NCBI RefSeq assembly: GCF_009193215.1
Contig: NZ_VYVA01000007.1
Location: 93,147 to 157,146 of the forward strand
DNA from: Flavicella marina
Lineage (GTDB): Bacteria > Bacteroidota > Bacteroidia > Flavobacteriales > Flavobacteriaceae
Direction: 5' to 3'
Length of the DNA: 64,000 nt
Shown: one piece after another, positions 18,120-27,710 of the stretch
How positions within the stretch are numbered: the first letter of the stretch is position 1
How the letters are laid out: the number at the start of each line of letters is the position of its first letter
Translations under genes and position numbers: made by a program
Notes under the pieces: model-generated
Told to the model about the DNA's origin: nothing
Seen by the model: the letters and a program-made list of their open reading frames with translations, nothing else
The model's database searches: none

Positions 18120-18833
18120 ATGACACCAAACGACGATAGAAAAATACGAGAAAAATTCACTCCAAAAACCTGGAATGAAACCAAGACAAATGATTCTTGG
18201 GCCATCTTTAAAATTATGTCTGAATTCGTAGAAGGTTATGAAAGACTTAGTAAAATTGGACCTTCGGTAAGTATTTTTGGTTCAGCAAGAACAAAACCTG
18301 AAGACAAATATTACAAACTTGCCGAAGAAATCGGATACAAGCTTTGTAAAAACGGATATGGTGTTATCACTGGTGGAGGACCTGGAATTATGGAAGCTGG
18401 AAACAAAGGTGCACACCGTGCAAACGGAACCTCTGTGGGACTAAACATAGAATTGCCCTTTGAACAAAACGACAACCCATACATCTCTAACGGAATGAGT
18501 TTAGATTTCGATTATTTTTTCGTTAGAAAAGTAATGTTTGTTAAATACTCTCAAGGATTTATTGTGATGCCTGGAGGATTTGGTACACTAGACGAATTAT
18601 TCGAAGCTATTACACTGATTCAAACAAAAAAAATCGGTCGTTTCCCTATCGTTTTGGTTAGTTGTGATTTCTGGTGCGGAATCATCGACTGGATTAAAAA
18701 AGTACTGCTAGAAGAAAACGCCACAATCAGTGAAGAAGACTTGAATTTATTTAGAATTGTAGACACGGCAGATGAAGCCATAGACCATTTAAATAAATTC
18801 TATGCTAAATATAGTTTAAAACCTAACTTTTAA
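18120..18833 (+). CDS. TIGR00730 / LOG family Rossmann-fold protein
   Basis: 237 residues. It has the two LOG family motifs: G-G-G-P-G-I-M-E-A-G-N-K-G-A near residue 82 and P-G-G-F-G-T-L-D-E-L near 157. Family members (cytokinin riboside 5'-monophosphate phosphoribohydrolases; in bacteria often PpnN-like) split the N-glycosidic bond of nucleoside monophosphates. The substrate here is not known. It lies 86 bases after uvrA on the same strand, and its stop is 14 bases before the next gene. Confidence 0.9.
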   Translation: MTPNDDRKIREKFTPKTWNETKTNDSWAIFKIMSEFVEGYERLSKIGPSVSIFGSARTKPEDKYYKLAEEIGYKLCKNGYGVITGGGPGIMEAGNKGAHRANGTSVGLNIELPFEQNDNPYISNGMSLDFDYFFVRKVMFVKYSQGFIVMPGGFGTLDELFEAITLIQTKKIGRFPIVLVSCDFWCGIIDWIKKVLLEENATISEEDLNLFRIVDTADEAIDHLNKFYAKYSLKPNF

Positions 18834-18847
18834 GCCATATTTCAACT

Positions 18848-21673
18848 GTGAAAAAATTAGAACTTTTACTTATTTTTTTATCAGTTATTGCCTCTGTTGG
18901 AAACGCGCAAAAATCAAAAATCGACATCAAAGCTTTACTGCTCGCCGATTACGATCAATTAGCTATTCAACAGAGAATTACTTATGTGAATACAAGTAGT
19001 GACAGCTTAGAAAATGTTGTTCTTCACAACTGGCCAAATAGTTTCAAAGACAATAACACCACGCTAACAACGAGAATGTTAGAAAACTTTAAAAAATCAC
19101 TTTATTTTGCCGATTCAATTGACAGGGGGAACACTAACTTACACAGAATTCGAGTGAACTCAAAGCCAGTGGCATATAGCGAATTCGAAAACAAATCAGA
19201 TATTCTTGAGATTGTTTTAAATGAAAAATTAGCTCCAAAAGATAGCGTCAGTATCTCCCTAAATTACCGCACAAAAATCCCAAATAGTAAATTCACGAGC
19301 TACGGAAAAAACGGCAACGAAGACTATATCCTACGTTATTGGTATCTTGTGCCCGCGGTTAGAGAAGGCAATCAATGGAAAGCTTATAGCAATCAAGACA
19401 TCGATCATATGTATATGGAAGTAATGGATTATGACCTACAAATCCACGTTCCAATAAACTATCATGTCAATTCTGACTTAAAAAGCTTAAAAACTTATTC
19501 GAAAAATTTAGCAAATTATAAATTAACGGGTAAAAACAGGGTTGACATTCAACTAAACATCACTAAAGAAAAGAGCTATCCTCATTACAAAACCGACCAT
19601 GTACTTGTCGTTTCTGACTTAAACGATGAAAAACTACCTAAAGTCTTAAAAAAATCTGTTATCAATCGAGAAATTGCCTTTATTGAAAAACACCTAGGCT
19701 CGTTTCCTCACAATAAAATTATGGTCGATCAAACGACTGCAAATAAAAACAGGGTTTATGGATTGGATGTTCCTGAGTTCTTGAGTGATTTTTCTGATGT
19801 ATTTAAATGGGATATTCGTTTTTTCAAAGCCTTATCGAAACGAATAGTAGAAGAAATGGTTATTGTTAATAAAAACGAAGACTACTGGCTTCCAGAAGGT
19901 ATAGAAATATATTTATTGATGGAATATTGTAAAGAATTTTATCCAGAAGCGAAAATACTCGGTAATCTATCTGATATATGGGGATTGAGAACCTTAAACC
20001 TTACTCAAATGGATTTCAATGCCAAATATCCGTTTATGTATCAATTCACTGCCAGAAAAAACTTAGACCAACCATTGACCACTAGAATAGATTCGCTCTC
20101 TAATTTTAATAGAAAAATAGTCAATAGTTATAAAGCGGGTCTTGGATTGCGTTATCTAGAAAACTATCTTGAAGAAAACGTTTTAAAAAACAGTTTAAAA
20201 GAATATGTTGTAGTCGATAAATTTAAAACCAACTCAACTCAACTATTCGAAGAAATACTAACTTCTAACACCTCCAAAGACTTAGCATGGTTTTTTGGTG
20301 ATTATCTGCATTCAAAGAAAAAAATAGATTACACCATAAAAAAAGTAAAAACCGTAAAAGATTCAGTCTACGTCACCATTAAAAATAAAAGAAATTTTTC
20401 TGCTCCAGTCGCTTTATATGGAGTAAAAAACAAAAAAATTGAATGGAAAAAATGGATACCCAATATAGATTCTACAGAAACTATCGCAATCGAAAAAGGT
20501 GATTATAATAAGGTTTCTCTTAATTATGAATATTTGTACCCTGAATTCAACCAACGTGACAATTGGAAAAATGTAAAAACAAAACTATTTGAAAGACCCT
20601 TACAATTAAAACCTATCAAAGACCTTGATGACCCCTATTATACACAAGTTTTTTACAGACCGAGAGTTGGTTACAATTATTATGACGGACTAATTTTAGG
20701 GATTCAATTTCACAATAAAGCAATCCTAGAAAAAACCTTTGAATACAAAATTGTACCTACGTATAGTTTCAAAAGTAACAACGCTTCAGGTGGCTTTTCT
20801 TTTGCCTATAATGTCCACCCAGAAGAAACATCAATTTACAAACTTTCTTTCGCTTTAGGTGGGTCTAGTTTTCACTACGACAGAGACTTTCGGTACAGTA
20901 CATTAACCCCGAGTGCTACTTTATATTTCAAAAGGAAAAATTTACGTACTCCAGGAAATAATTTTATTCGATTAAAGTACCATATCGTTGATAAAGAAAT
21001 TGCTCCAGGAATTGAAAAATCAAACGAAGACAAATACAATCTCTGGAAACTTACCTATAGTTATTCAAAACCAGAATTGATTAACGATTTTAGATTTATG
21101 ACTAATTTAGAAACTGGGTCATTTTTTAGCAAGGTTAGTGCTGATTTTAGGTATCGAAAATTAACTAAACACAACAAACAATTAGATTTTAGGTTATATG
21201 GTGGAGCATTCATAGGCAACCAAACCGACCCTGATTCTGACTACTTTAGTTACGGATTGAGTAAACCACAAGACTATTTATTCGAATACAACCTTTATGG
21301 GCGCGAAGAAGATGCTGGTTTTTTATACCAACAGTATATAATTGCCGAAGGTGGTTTCAAGTCATTTTTTAACGAACCACACAAACGATTTGCTAATCGT
21401 TGGATCACTACACTAAACACTAGTTTTAGCATTTGGAACTGGATAGAAATATACAATGACATAGGATTGTTAAAAAGTGCAAATTCACCGGTTTTTTTTG
21501 GATACGAAACAGGAATTCGCTTCAATTTTATGCACGAAATCTTTGAACTATACATCCCTGTCTATTCTAATAACGGGTGGGAAATGAATAATAATTATTT
21601 CGATAAAATAAGATTTACATTCGTTTTAGAACCACTAAAAATATTTAATTCTGCCAGAAGAGGATTTCTTTAG
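18848..21673 (+). CDS. M1 aminopeptidase-like protein with degenerate zinc site and C-terminal beta-rich domain
   Basis: 941 residues, GTG start, signal peptide ending G-N-A-Q near residue 20. Residues about 25-440 follow the M1 (gluzincin) layout: an N-terminal beta domain with V-L-H-N-W-P-N-S and a stretch resembling the catalytic domain. Where H-E-x-x-H should be, near residue 335, the sequence is V-E-E-M-V, although the following W-L-P-E-G-I-E-I-Y matches the W-L-N-E-G-x-A-x-Y helix. The zinc ligands are therefore lost and peptidase activity is unlikely. Residues about 600-941 are rich in alternating aromatic strands and end in F, which resembles an outer membrane barrel. A surface or scaffold role is an inference. 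Confidence 0.7.
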   Translation: MKKLELLLIFLSVIASVGNAQKSKIDIKALLLADYDQLAIQQRITYVNTSSDSLENVVLHNWPNSFKDNNTTLTTRMLENFKKSLYFADSIDRGNTNLHRIRVNSKPVAYSEFENKSDILEIVLNEKLAPKDSVSISLNYRTKIPNSKFTSYGKNGNEDYILRYWYLVPAVREGNQWKAYSNQDIDHMYMEVMDYDLQIHVPINYHVNSDLKSLKTYSKNLANYKLTGKNRVDIQLNITKEKSYPHYKTDHVLVVSDLNDEKLPKVLKKSVINREIAFIEKHLGSFPHNKIMVDQTTANKNRVYGLDVPEFLSDFSDVFKWDIRFFKALSKRIVEEMVIVNKNEDYWLPEGIEIYLLMEYCKEFYPEAKILGNLSDIWGLRTLNLTQMDFNAKYPFMYQFTARKNLDQPLTTRIDSLSNFNRKIVNSYKAGLGLRYLENYLEENVLKNSLKEYVVVDKFKTNSTQLFEEILTSNTSKDLAWFFGDYLHSKKKIDYTIKKVKTVKDSVYVTIKNKRNFSAPVALYGVKNKKIEWKKWIPNIDSTETIAIEKGDYNKVSLNYEYLYPEFNQRDNWKNVKTKLFERPLQLKPIKDLDDPYYTQVFYRPRVGYNYYDGLILGIQFHNKAILEKTFEYKIVPTYSFKSNNASGGFSFAYNVHPEETSIYKLSFALGGSSFHYDRDFRYSTLTPSATLYFKRKNLRTPGNNFIRLKYHIVDKEIAPGIEKSNEDKYNLWKLTYSYSKPELINDFRFMTNLETGSFFSKVSADFRYRKLTKHNKQLDFRLYGGAFIGNQTDPDSDYFSYGLSKPQDYLFEYNLYGREEDAGFLYQQYIIAEGGFKSFFNEPHKRFANRWITTLNTSFSIWNWIEIYNDIGLLKSANSPVFFGYETGIRFNFMHEIFELYIPVYSNNGWEMNNNYFDKIRFTFVLEPLKIFNSARRGFL

Positions 21674-21767
21674 TCAAGAAATATTTTTATGTAAACAATC
21701 ACTCCAAAACAGCTTATTCACTTAGTATCAGTCAATAAACCTCTTTTTAATTTCCATTAAAAAGCAG

Positions 21768-21775
21768 TAGCTTTG
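21768..21775 (+). promoter_or_regulatory. -7 element of the fused E1 gene
   Basis: TAGCTTTG, exact consensus, 24 bases before the ATG at 21800. It also argues for that ATG over a TTG at 21773 that would overlap the promoter. Confidence 0.5.
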
Positions 21776-21799
21776 CATCTTGTAAACAGCTATTTTTTT

Positions 21800-24256
21800 A
21801 TGACGTCAACCACATCTAAAACCGAGAAAGAAAACCTCTCATTCCAACAGTTTAAAGAAGAAATCTTACAAGATTACTATATTGCTGTTTTGAGTAGAGA
21901 ATGTAGCTTACTAGGTAGAAAAGAGGTACTGACCGGTAAAGCCAAATTTGGAATCTTTGGTGATGGAAAAGAACTTCCACAAATAGCCATGGCCAAAGCC
22001 TTTAAAAAGGGAGATTGGAGATCAGGTTACTATCGTGATCAAACCTTTATGATGGCACTTGGTGAATTTACACCTCAACAGTTTTTTGCCGGATTGTACG
22101 CTCATACCGACATCGAAGCTGAACCTTTTTCTGCTGGACGTCAAATGGGAGGTCATTTTGCCACTCATATCGTAGACGAAGAAGGTAATTGGAAAGACCA
22201 AACAAAACAATACAACACGAGTTCTGATGTTTCATGTACTGCCGCACAAATGCCTAGATTAGTAGGATTGGCATATGCATCAAAACTTTATCGAAATGTT
22301 GAATGTTTGAAAATTGGCTATGAAAAATTCTCCTCTAACGGCAACGAAATAGGCTGGGGAACGATTGGAAATGCAAGTACGAGTGAAGGTCATTTTTTCG
22401 AAGCTATCAACGCATCTGGAGTACTTCAAATACCAATGATTACGAGTGTTTGGGATGATGAGTATGGTATTTCTGTTCATGCAAAATACCAAACCACAAA
22501 AGAAAATATTTCTGAAGTACTGAAAGGGTTTCAGAGAGATAAAAAAAATAAGGGATTAGAAATTATGCGTGTGAATGGTTGGGACTATGTTCAACTAATT
22601 GACACCTATAGCAAAGCAGCAGAAACATCAAGAAAAGAACATGTACCCGTGTTAATTCACGTACAAGAACTTACCCAACCACAAGGACATTCTTCTTCAG
22701 GTTCACATGAACGATACAAGAGTAAAGAACGCTTGCAATGGGAAGAAGATTTTGACTGCAATAAAAAATTCAAAGAGTGGATACTAGAATTTGAATTGGA
22801 AAATCAAGATGGAAGCATTTTAAAAATTGCTGACAATGAAGCTATTCTTAAAGAATTAGAAACGAAAGCTCGAAAAGAAGTTTTACAAGCGAAAAAAGAT
22901 GCTTGGAAAGCTTTCTTGGCACCACTACAAAAAGAGCAACAAGAGTTGCTCGTATTGCTAGATCAAGTTTCTGTAGTAAGCAGCAACAAAAATTTCATCA
23001 TTAAGATGAGAAATGAACTGGCTGCAATCAAAGAACCTTCACGCAAAGAAATATATTCTACAGCAAGAAAAGCCGCACAGTTTTTAAGAAAAGAACAATC
23101 TCCTGAAAAGAAAGCTTTTCAAAATTGGCTTGTAGAAAATAAAAAAATCACTCAAGATAGGTACAGCACCAAATTATACAACGACACTGGAAACGGCGTA
23201 AGTACAATTGACGAAATTCTACCTACTTACGCAGAGGACATTCCAGAAGTAGATGCAAGAATTATCATAAGAGATAATTTTGACGCTCTCCTACAAAAAC
23301 ATCCTGATCTGTTTATATTCGGTGAAGATTCTGGAAAAATTGGAGACGTTAACCAAGGTCTAGAAAGCTTACAAGATAAATTCGGAGAAGATCGTGTCAC
23401 TGATACAGGAATTCGAGAATCTACTATTATTGGTCAAGGTATCGGTATGGCATTAAGAGGTTTGCGCCCTATTGCCGAAATACAATATTTAGATTATTTG
23501 ATATACACTATTCAAACTTTAAGTGATGACTTAGCTTGTTTGAGGTACAGAACTTTCGGAAAACAAAAAGCCCCATTGATCATTCGAACGAGAGGACATC
23601 GTTTGGAAGGAATTTGGCATTCTGGTTCACCGATGGGTATGATATTAAGCACCCTTAGAGGTGTACATTTATTGGTTCCTAGAAACATGACAAAAGCAGC
23701 TGGATTTTACAATACATTACTAAAATGTGATGAACCTGCTGTTGTTATTGAAAATTTAAATGGATACCGTTTAAAAGAAAACCTTCCTAACAATTTAGGT
23801 GAATATACAACGCCTATTGGTTATGTAGAAACCATTAAAGAAGGAGCAGACATCACTATTGTTTCTTATGGTTCTACATTACGTATTGTTGAAGAAACTG
23901 CTTTAGATTTATTACAAGCAGGCATTGATATTGAAATAATCGATGCTCAAAGTCTGATGCCGTTTGACATCAATAATGACATTTCCAAAAGTGTACAAAA
24001 AACGAACCGCTTGTTAATTGTTGATGAAGATGTACCAGGTGGTGCATCGGCATACATTCTTCAAAAAGTATTAGACGAGCAAGATGCATACAAATATCTC
24101 GACAGCAAACCTGCAACTTTAAGTGCTAAGGCGCATAGACCCGCATATGGAAGTGATGGTGATTATTTCTCTAAACCTTCGAAAGAAGATATTTTCGAAG
24201 CTGCTTATGCGATTATGCATGAAGTCAATCCAACTGAATATCCTCAACTATATTAA
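21800..24256 (+). CDS. Fused alpha/beta E1 subunit of a 2-oxoacid (branched-chain type) dehydrogenase
   Basis: 818 residues from the ATG at 21800. The N-terminal alpha half (about 1-450) has the thiamine diphosphate region G-N-A-S-T-S-E-G-H-F-F-E-A-I-N and W-D-D-E-Y-G-I-S. The C-terminal beta half (about 470-818) has F-G-E-D-S-G, G-I-R-E-S-T-I-I-G-Q-G-I-G-M-A, H-S-G-S-P-M and D-A-Q-S-L-M-P-F-D. This is the one-chain E1 common in Bacteroidota, usually annotated as 2-oxoisovalerate dehydrogenase. It decarboxylates a branched-chain 2-oxoacid and passes the acyl group to a lipoyl E2 encoded elsewhere. A strong terminator follows. Confidence 0.93.
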   Translation: MTSTTSKTEKENLSFQQFKEEILQDYYIAVLSRECSLLGRKEVLTGKAKFGIFGDGKELPQIAMAKAFKKGDWRSGYYRDQTFMMALGEFTPQQFFAGLYAHTDIEAEPFSAGRQMGGHFATHIVDEEGNWKDQTKQYNTSSDVSCTAAQMPRLVGLAYASKLYRNVECLKIGYEKFSSNGNEIGWGTIGNASTSEGHFFEAINASGVLQIPMITSVWDDEYGISVHAKYQTTKENISEVLKGFQRDKKNKGLEIMRVNGWDYVQLIDTYSKAAETSRKEHVPVLIHVQELTQPQGHSSSGSHERYKSKERLQWEEDFDCNKKFKEWILEFELENQDGSILKIADNEAILKELETKARKEVLQAKKDAWKAFLAPLQKEQQELLVLLDQVSVVSSNKNFIIKMRNELAAIKEPSRKEIYSTARKAAQFLRKEQSPEKKAFQNWLVENKKITQDRYSTKLYNDTGNGVSTIDEILPTYAEDIPEVDARIIIRDNFDALLQKHPDLFIFGEDSGKIGDVNQGLESLQDKFGEDRVTDTGIRESTIIGQGIGMALRGLRPIAEIQYLDYLIYTIQTLSDDLACLRYRTFGKQKAPLIIRTRGHRLEGIWHSGSPMGMILSTLRGVHLLVPRNMTKAAGFYNTLLKCDEPAVVIENLNGYRLKENLPNNLGEYTTPIGYVETIKEGADITIVSYGSTLRIVEETALDLLQAGIDIEIIDAQSLMPFDINNDISKSVQKTNRLLIVDEDVPGGASAYILQKVLDEQDAYKYLDSKPATLSAKAHRPAYGSDGDYFSKPSKEDIFEAAYAIMHEVNPTEYPQLY

Positions 24257-24267
24257 GTTTAATATAT

Positions 24268-24300
24268 AAAAAAGCCGAAGCAAAATGCTTCGGCTTTTTA
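24268..24300. terminator. Bidirectional terminator between the E1 gene and the lipoprotein array
   Basis: AAAAGCCGAAGC and GCTTCGGCTTTT form a perfect 12-pair stem with loop AAAAT; A and T runs flank it on both sides. It serves the rightward E1 gene and the leftward lipoprotein gene at 24323. Confidence 0.9.
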
Positions 24301-24322
24301 TTTATATTCTATTGCGTCTTTT

Positions 24323-25045
24323 TTAATATGAATATCTATTTATATTAAAATACAAATCTTCAAACTTGATGTTTTTTTGTGATTGAGAACCTCCAATAGC
24401 ATCAGAAAATGTTACCTCATACACTACGCCTTCTCCGATTACATTTTGATGTTCCCCTTTAATTTCATTATCAAAGACATCAACCTCTACCTTAATGTCT
24501 TTTTTTGTTTCATCGGTATAATAAATGGTATTCAACTCCACTTCGTCTTTACCAATTTTCACCTTCTCGATAAACAATTCCATAAAATCATTCGCTTCAA
24601 CAGCAACATATCCTTGAATCAACTCCAAGGGAACAGAAATAACTCCAGCTCCAGGCGATGTTGCTACATCATATTTATCCAATCCATAATAAGCTACTGT
24701 TCCTAGTTTTTTCTTTTTAAAATCTGGATGTTTAACTGTTACTTCAATTTCACCAGTAACTTCTAACAAAATAGGTTGGTTTAAATCTACATCAGTCAAT
24801 TCCATATCTCCATCAACCAAACCACCTTTAATTGTTACTTTATACCCAGTTTTTTCGTAGTTATGTTCGATATCCATATCTCTACCAGGTTGCAATGCCA
24901 AACTAAATCCGATACTTACCTCGTAAGGATCTACTATTTCTTGTGGCATCTCTTCTTCTATATTTGTATCATTACAAGAAATAAGTCCAATTGCAAAAAT
25001 TGAAAAAACAAATCCCCTTACTATAATTTTAGTTAGTGTTTTCAT
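24323..25045 (-). CDS. Tandem-family lipoprotein, member 1 (unknown function)
   Basis: 240 residues from the ATG at 25045; an ATG at 25072 would add nine residues before the signal peptide. Lipobox L-I-S-C, Cys24, followed by N-D-T-N-I-E-E-E. The mature protein has the family pattern: H-N-Y-E-K-T-G-Y-K-V-T-I-K-G-G, then D-V-D-L, E-V-T-G-E-I-E-V-T-V-K-H-P-D-F, A-Y-Y-G-L, E-L-I-Q-G-Y-V-A-V, T-I-Y-Y-T-D and V-I-G-E-G-V-V-Y-E-V-T. It reads as two beta-rich domains, about 45-120 and 130-240. I do not recognise the family. Acidic residues after Cys suggest export to the outer leaflet of the outer membrane. No TAnnTTTG element was found upstream. Confidence 0.75.
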   Translation of the reverse strand: MKTLTKIIVRGFVFSIFAIGLISCNDTNIEEEMPQEIVDPYEVSIGFSLALQPGRDMDIEHNYEKTGYKVTIKGGLVDGDMELTDVDLNQPILLEVTGEIEVTVKHPDFKKKKLGTVAYYGLDKYDVATSPGAGVISVPLELIQGYVAVEANDFMELFIEKVKIGKDEVELNTIYYTDETKKDIKVEVDVFDNEIKGEHQNVIGEGVVYEVTFSDAIGGSQSQKNIKFEDLYFNINRYSY

Positions 25046-25192
25046 AATCTTTATTTTTAAAAATACCATCAATTTTAAAACTTGAAAATATTTTATGGTT
25101 CAAATGGTTCACTCAAATTGATGAAAATTAGATTTTTTAAAATCCAATTCATCAAAAAACTCTTATGTTTTATAAAACTGTTTATCTATACC

Positions 25193-25939
25193 CTACGATT
25201 GAATCCTTGATTGCTCTAAGATGAAATCATCCCCGTTTATTTGGTCTACCTTTTTACTACCGCTCCCAATGATATCTTGAATTGTTACATTATAAACAAC
25301 GCCTTCTCCTAAAACATTCTCATGCTTTCCTTTCAAAGTACGACCGAAAACATTTACTTCAATCAACAAATCTTCATTTCGTTTACCCGAATAGTAAACG
25401 GCATTCATATCAACTATTTCACGATCAATGGTTGCTCTCTCAACAAATCCTTCTAAAAAACTTGATGTGGTAATTGAAACATATCCCTGAACAAGCTCTA
25501 ACATCACTTTACTTTGCAAACCTTCAACCGGTATTACCTCTTGCTTCTCTGTTCCAAAATAAGCAACCTCTTGTAGCTCATCCTCTTTAAAACCTAAATG
25601 AACAACGGTTACTTGAATCGGCCCTGTGGTTTCAACCTCTAATCTTGTTGTTAAATCAACATGCTTAAATACTCGATTACCTCCAACGATATTGCCTTCA
25701 ACGGTTACTTTATATCCCTGCTTTTCATAATTATGTGAAATTGTGTTTTTCGCTTGACTACCTGTTCCTTTTTCTACAGGTTGTAAATCTAAACCAAAAC
25801 CTAGAGACACTGTGATAACTTTATCTTCAGGATCTGTACTCCCCTCATCTAAATCATTAGTCTGAGAGCAAGAAGCCAAAGATATTCCCAGAATACTTAT
25901 CATCCAGAAATACAAACTATATTTTACTAATTGTTTCAT
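25193..25939 (-). CDS. Tandem-family lipoprotein, member 2 (unknown function)
   Basis: 248 residues. Lipobox S-L-A-S-C (Cys24), then S-Q-T-N-D-L-D-E-G. The same two-domain pattern is present: H-N-Y-E-K-Q-G-Y-K-V-T-V-E-G-N, Q-V-T-V-V-H-L-G-F in place of the usual K-H-P-D-F, A-Y-F-G-T, E-L-V-Q-G-Y-V-S-I, A-V-Y-Y-S-G and V-L-G-E-G-V-V-Y-N-V-T. Closest in the array to member 1 by eye. It has the shared upstream motif at 26052-26061, 29 bases from a one-mismatch -7 element. Function unknown. Confidence 0.75.
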   Translation of the reverse strand: MKQLVKYSLYFWMISILGISLASCSQTNDLDEGSTDPEDKVITVSLGFGLDLQPVEKGTGSQAKNTISHNYEKQGYKVTVEGNIVGGNRVFKHVDLTTRLEVETTGPIQVTVVHLGFKEDELQEVAYFGTEKQEVIPVEGLQSKVMLELVQGYVSITTSSFLEGFVERATIDREIVDMNAVYYSGKRNEDLLIEVNVFGRTLKGKHENVLGEGVVYNVTIQDIIGSGSKKVDQINGDDFILEQSRIQS

Positions 25940-26014
25940 TTTTTTAATCTTTGGAGGCGCTTAATCATAAACACTATTCTGAGCACCTAAATGTTAGTTT
26001 CATTGATTATACTA

Positions 26015-26061
26015 TAAAACTACATCTACTTTAACAGTTTATACAGTTAAACTAAGTGAAG
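26015..26061 (-). promoter_or_regulatory. Array-type promoter of lipoprotein member 2
   Basis: -7 element TAGTTTTA at 26015-26022 (one mismatch to TAnnTTTG) and the shared motif (CTAAGTGAAG read on the plus strand) at 26052-26061, separated by exactly 29 bases, as in the other array promoters. Confidence 0.5.
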
Positions 26062-26106
26062 TGGCAGAAAGCTTTTGTGAAACAACTTTGGTACAACTTT
26101 AAAAAA

Positions 26107-26754
26107 TCACATAAAATATAAATTACCGTCCTCGTCTTGATGTACGTAATAAGTAACACCTGAACCGATGATATTTACAGAAGATCTATCTATTTGCATT
26201 TGTCCTGAAGTTACAGCAACAATTACCTCTGGTGAGGTCAAATAATAGGTTGTTTTAAACTCAGCTGTTTTTTCGTTTATTTCTACTAAACAAGAAGATT
26301 CTAAACCATCTTCTGAATTGACATAAACATACCCCTGTATTAATGCCACGTCTATAGAATGTTCATCTACTGTTGAAGTGTTTAAATAAACTTCATCGAC
26401 ACCATAATACGCTTCTGTCATCATTTGATCTATTTCAAAATCTGGATGCGAGATTGAGATTGTTACATCTTCATTCGTTTCAAATGTAAAAGTCCCCAAA
26501 AGGTTTACATTATCATAAACCAACTCCTCTGATGTTTGGTTATTGAGAATAGTAATTGTGTAACCTTTAGTTATATAACTATGAATACTTTTTGCACTCA
26601 AACCGTCATTAGTCTCCAAATAATCTAGTTCAAAACTGAGCTGTACATACCTATCATCAACAGGTTCTTGCGGTTCTTGTGTCTCACTATCTTGACAGCC
26701 AACCATCCCTATTACCATAAATAGGAATATTATATATTTTAGTATCGTTTTCAT
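26107..26754 (-). CDS. Tandem-family lipoprotein, member 3 (unknown function)
   Basis: 215 residues, the shortest and most divergent member. Lipobox G-M-V-G-C (Cys20), then Q-D-S-E-T-Q-E-P-Q-E-P. Family pattern retained: S-Y-I-T-K-G-Y-T-I-T-I, D-N-V-N-L, V-T-I-S-I-S-H-P-D-F, A-Y-Y-G-V, A-L-I-Q-G-Y-V-Y-V, T-Y-Y-L-T and I-I-G-S-G-V-T-Y-Y-V. The C-terminal tail beyond the last strand is short. Only 40 bases separate it from member 4 upstream and no promoter is seen, so it is probably cotranscribed with member 4. Confidence 0.75.
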   Translation of the reverse strand: MKTILKYIIFLFMVIGMVGCQDSETQEPQEPVDDRYVQLSFELDYLETNDGLSAKSIHSYITKGYTITILNNQTSEELVYDNVNLLGTFTFETNEDVTISISHPDFEIDQMMTEAYYGVDEVYLNTSTVDEHSIDVALIQGYVYVNSEDGLESSCLVEINEKTAEFKTTYYLTSPEVIVAVTSGQMQIDRSSVNIIGSGVTYYVHQDEDGNLYFM

Positions 26755-26794
26755 AAATTAAGGTTTTAAAAATTACACGAATTTTCGTTCATTT

Positions 26795-27520
26795 TTACGG
26801 ATTCCAAATACCATCACCTGGATCTCCGAATTCAGGAAAAGTAAATTCTATTCCATCACCTAAATATGTAACATTGTATTGAACCCCTTCACCTAATTCG
26901 GTTGCATGATTCCCTTGTAAACTCCCATAACCATCAGTTCTTACAATAACATCAACATTTGAAGCATCGGTATAATAAATGGTATTCAACTCTTTTTCTA
27001 AACCGAGTATCCTTACTTCCGTAATTACAGGCTCAATAAGCTCATCAGATGTCACCATTACGAATCCTTGAACTAATTCCAAAGGCACTATATTCACATC
27101 TGAACTACCTGTTGGGACTGGATAATCTTCAATACCATAAAATGCCTCAGTTAAAACATTATTGCTATAAAAATTTGGGTGTTTCACAGTTATTTGAATA
27201 TCACCTGACACCTCAACGGTTAACCCTTGTGTTAAATCCATATCTGTATGATACGCATCACCTGGATCAACTGCTCCGGAAATTTCAATAATATATCCAT
27301 CTGTAATATAATTATGGTCGATAGATTTGACTCCTACCTTTGACATCATTCCACCCTCTTCTGGAACCAACACCAAACCGTCAAAACCTAATTGAATCTC
27401 TCTAGGCTCTTGTGGTTCAACCGGAGTACTATCCGATGTACTGTCACTACATGAAAACAAAACTCCAAAAACCAACACTGAGAGCAAACCTCTTACTGTA
27501 TTTTTAAAAATTGTATTCAT
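26795..27520 (-). CDS. Tandem-family lipoprotein, member 4 (unknown function)
   Basis: 241 residues. Lipobox V-L-F-S-C (Cys24), then S-D-S-T-S-D, proline-rich P-V-E-P-Q-E-P-R, then D-H-N-Y-I-T-D-G-Y-I-I-E-I-S-G, D-M-D-L, I-Q-I-T-V-K-H-P-N-F, A-F-Y-G-I, E-L-V-Q-G-F-V-M-V, T-I-Y-Y-T-D and E-L-G-E-G-V-Q-Y-N-V-T. The C-terminal F-P-E-F-G-D-P-G-D-G is shared with members 5 and 6. It has its own well-formed promoter with the shared upstream motif. Function unknown. Confidence 0.75.
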   Translation of the reverse strand: MNTIFKNTVRGLLSVLVFGVLFSCSDSTSDSTPVEPQEPREIQLGFDGLVLVPEEGGMMSKVGVKSIDHNYITDGYIIEISGAVDPGDAYHTDMDLTQGLTVEVSGDIQITVKHPNFYSNNVLTEAFYGIEDYPVPTGSSDVNIVPLELVQGFVMVTSDELIEPVITEVRILGLEKELNTIYYTDASNVDVIVRTDGYGSLQGNHATELGEGVQYNVTYLGDGIEFTFPEFGDPGDGIWNP

Positions 27521-27545
27521 AATAAATTCTTTTTGATTAGTAACT

Positions 27546-27592
27546 CAAAGTTAAGATGTAGTATTTTTGAAAATCAAAAAAACAAAGTGAAG
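27546..27592 (-). promoter_or_regulatory. Array-type promoter of lipoprotein member 4
   Basis: -7 element TAACTTTG at 27546-27553; TTG at 27575-27577 (spacing 21); shared motif CAAAGTGAAG (plus-strand reading) at 27583-27592, 29 bases from the -7 element. Confidence 0.6.
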
Positions 27593-27665
27593 CGACTAAA
27601 AGTAAACTCCAAACATCTTAAGGCCTGTTTTGGTTAAAAACAAACTGTTTTCTATGACTGAAACA

Positions 27666-27694
27666 AAAGAGCAGCCATATAACTGCTGCCCTTT
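27666..27694 (-). terminator. Terminator after lipoprotein member 5
   Basis: AAAGAGCAGC and GCTGCCCTTT pair over ten positions with one mismatch around a 9-base loop; on the minus strand a T-rich tail with interruptions follows. Confidence 0.65.
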
Positions 27695-27710
27695 GTTATA
27701 TAAATTTTGT

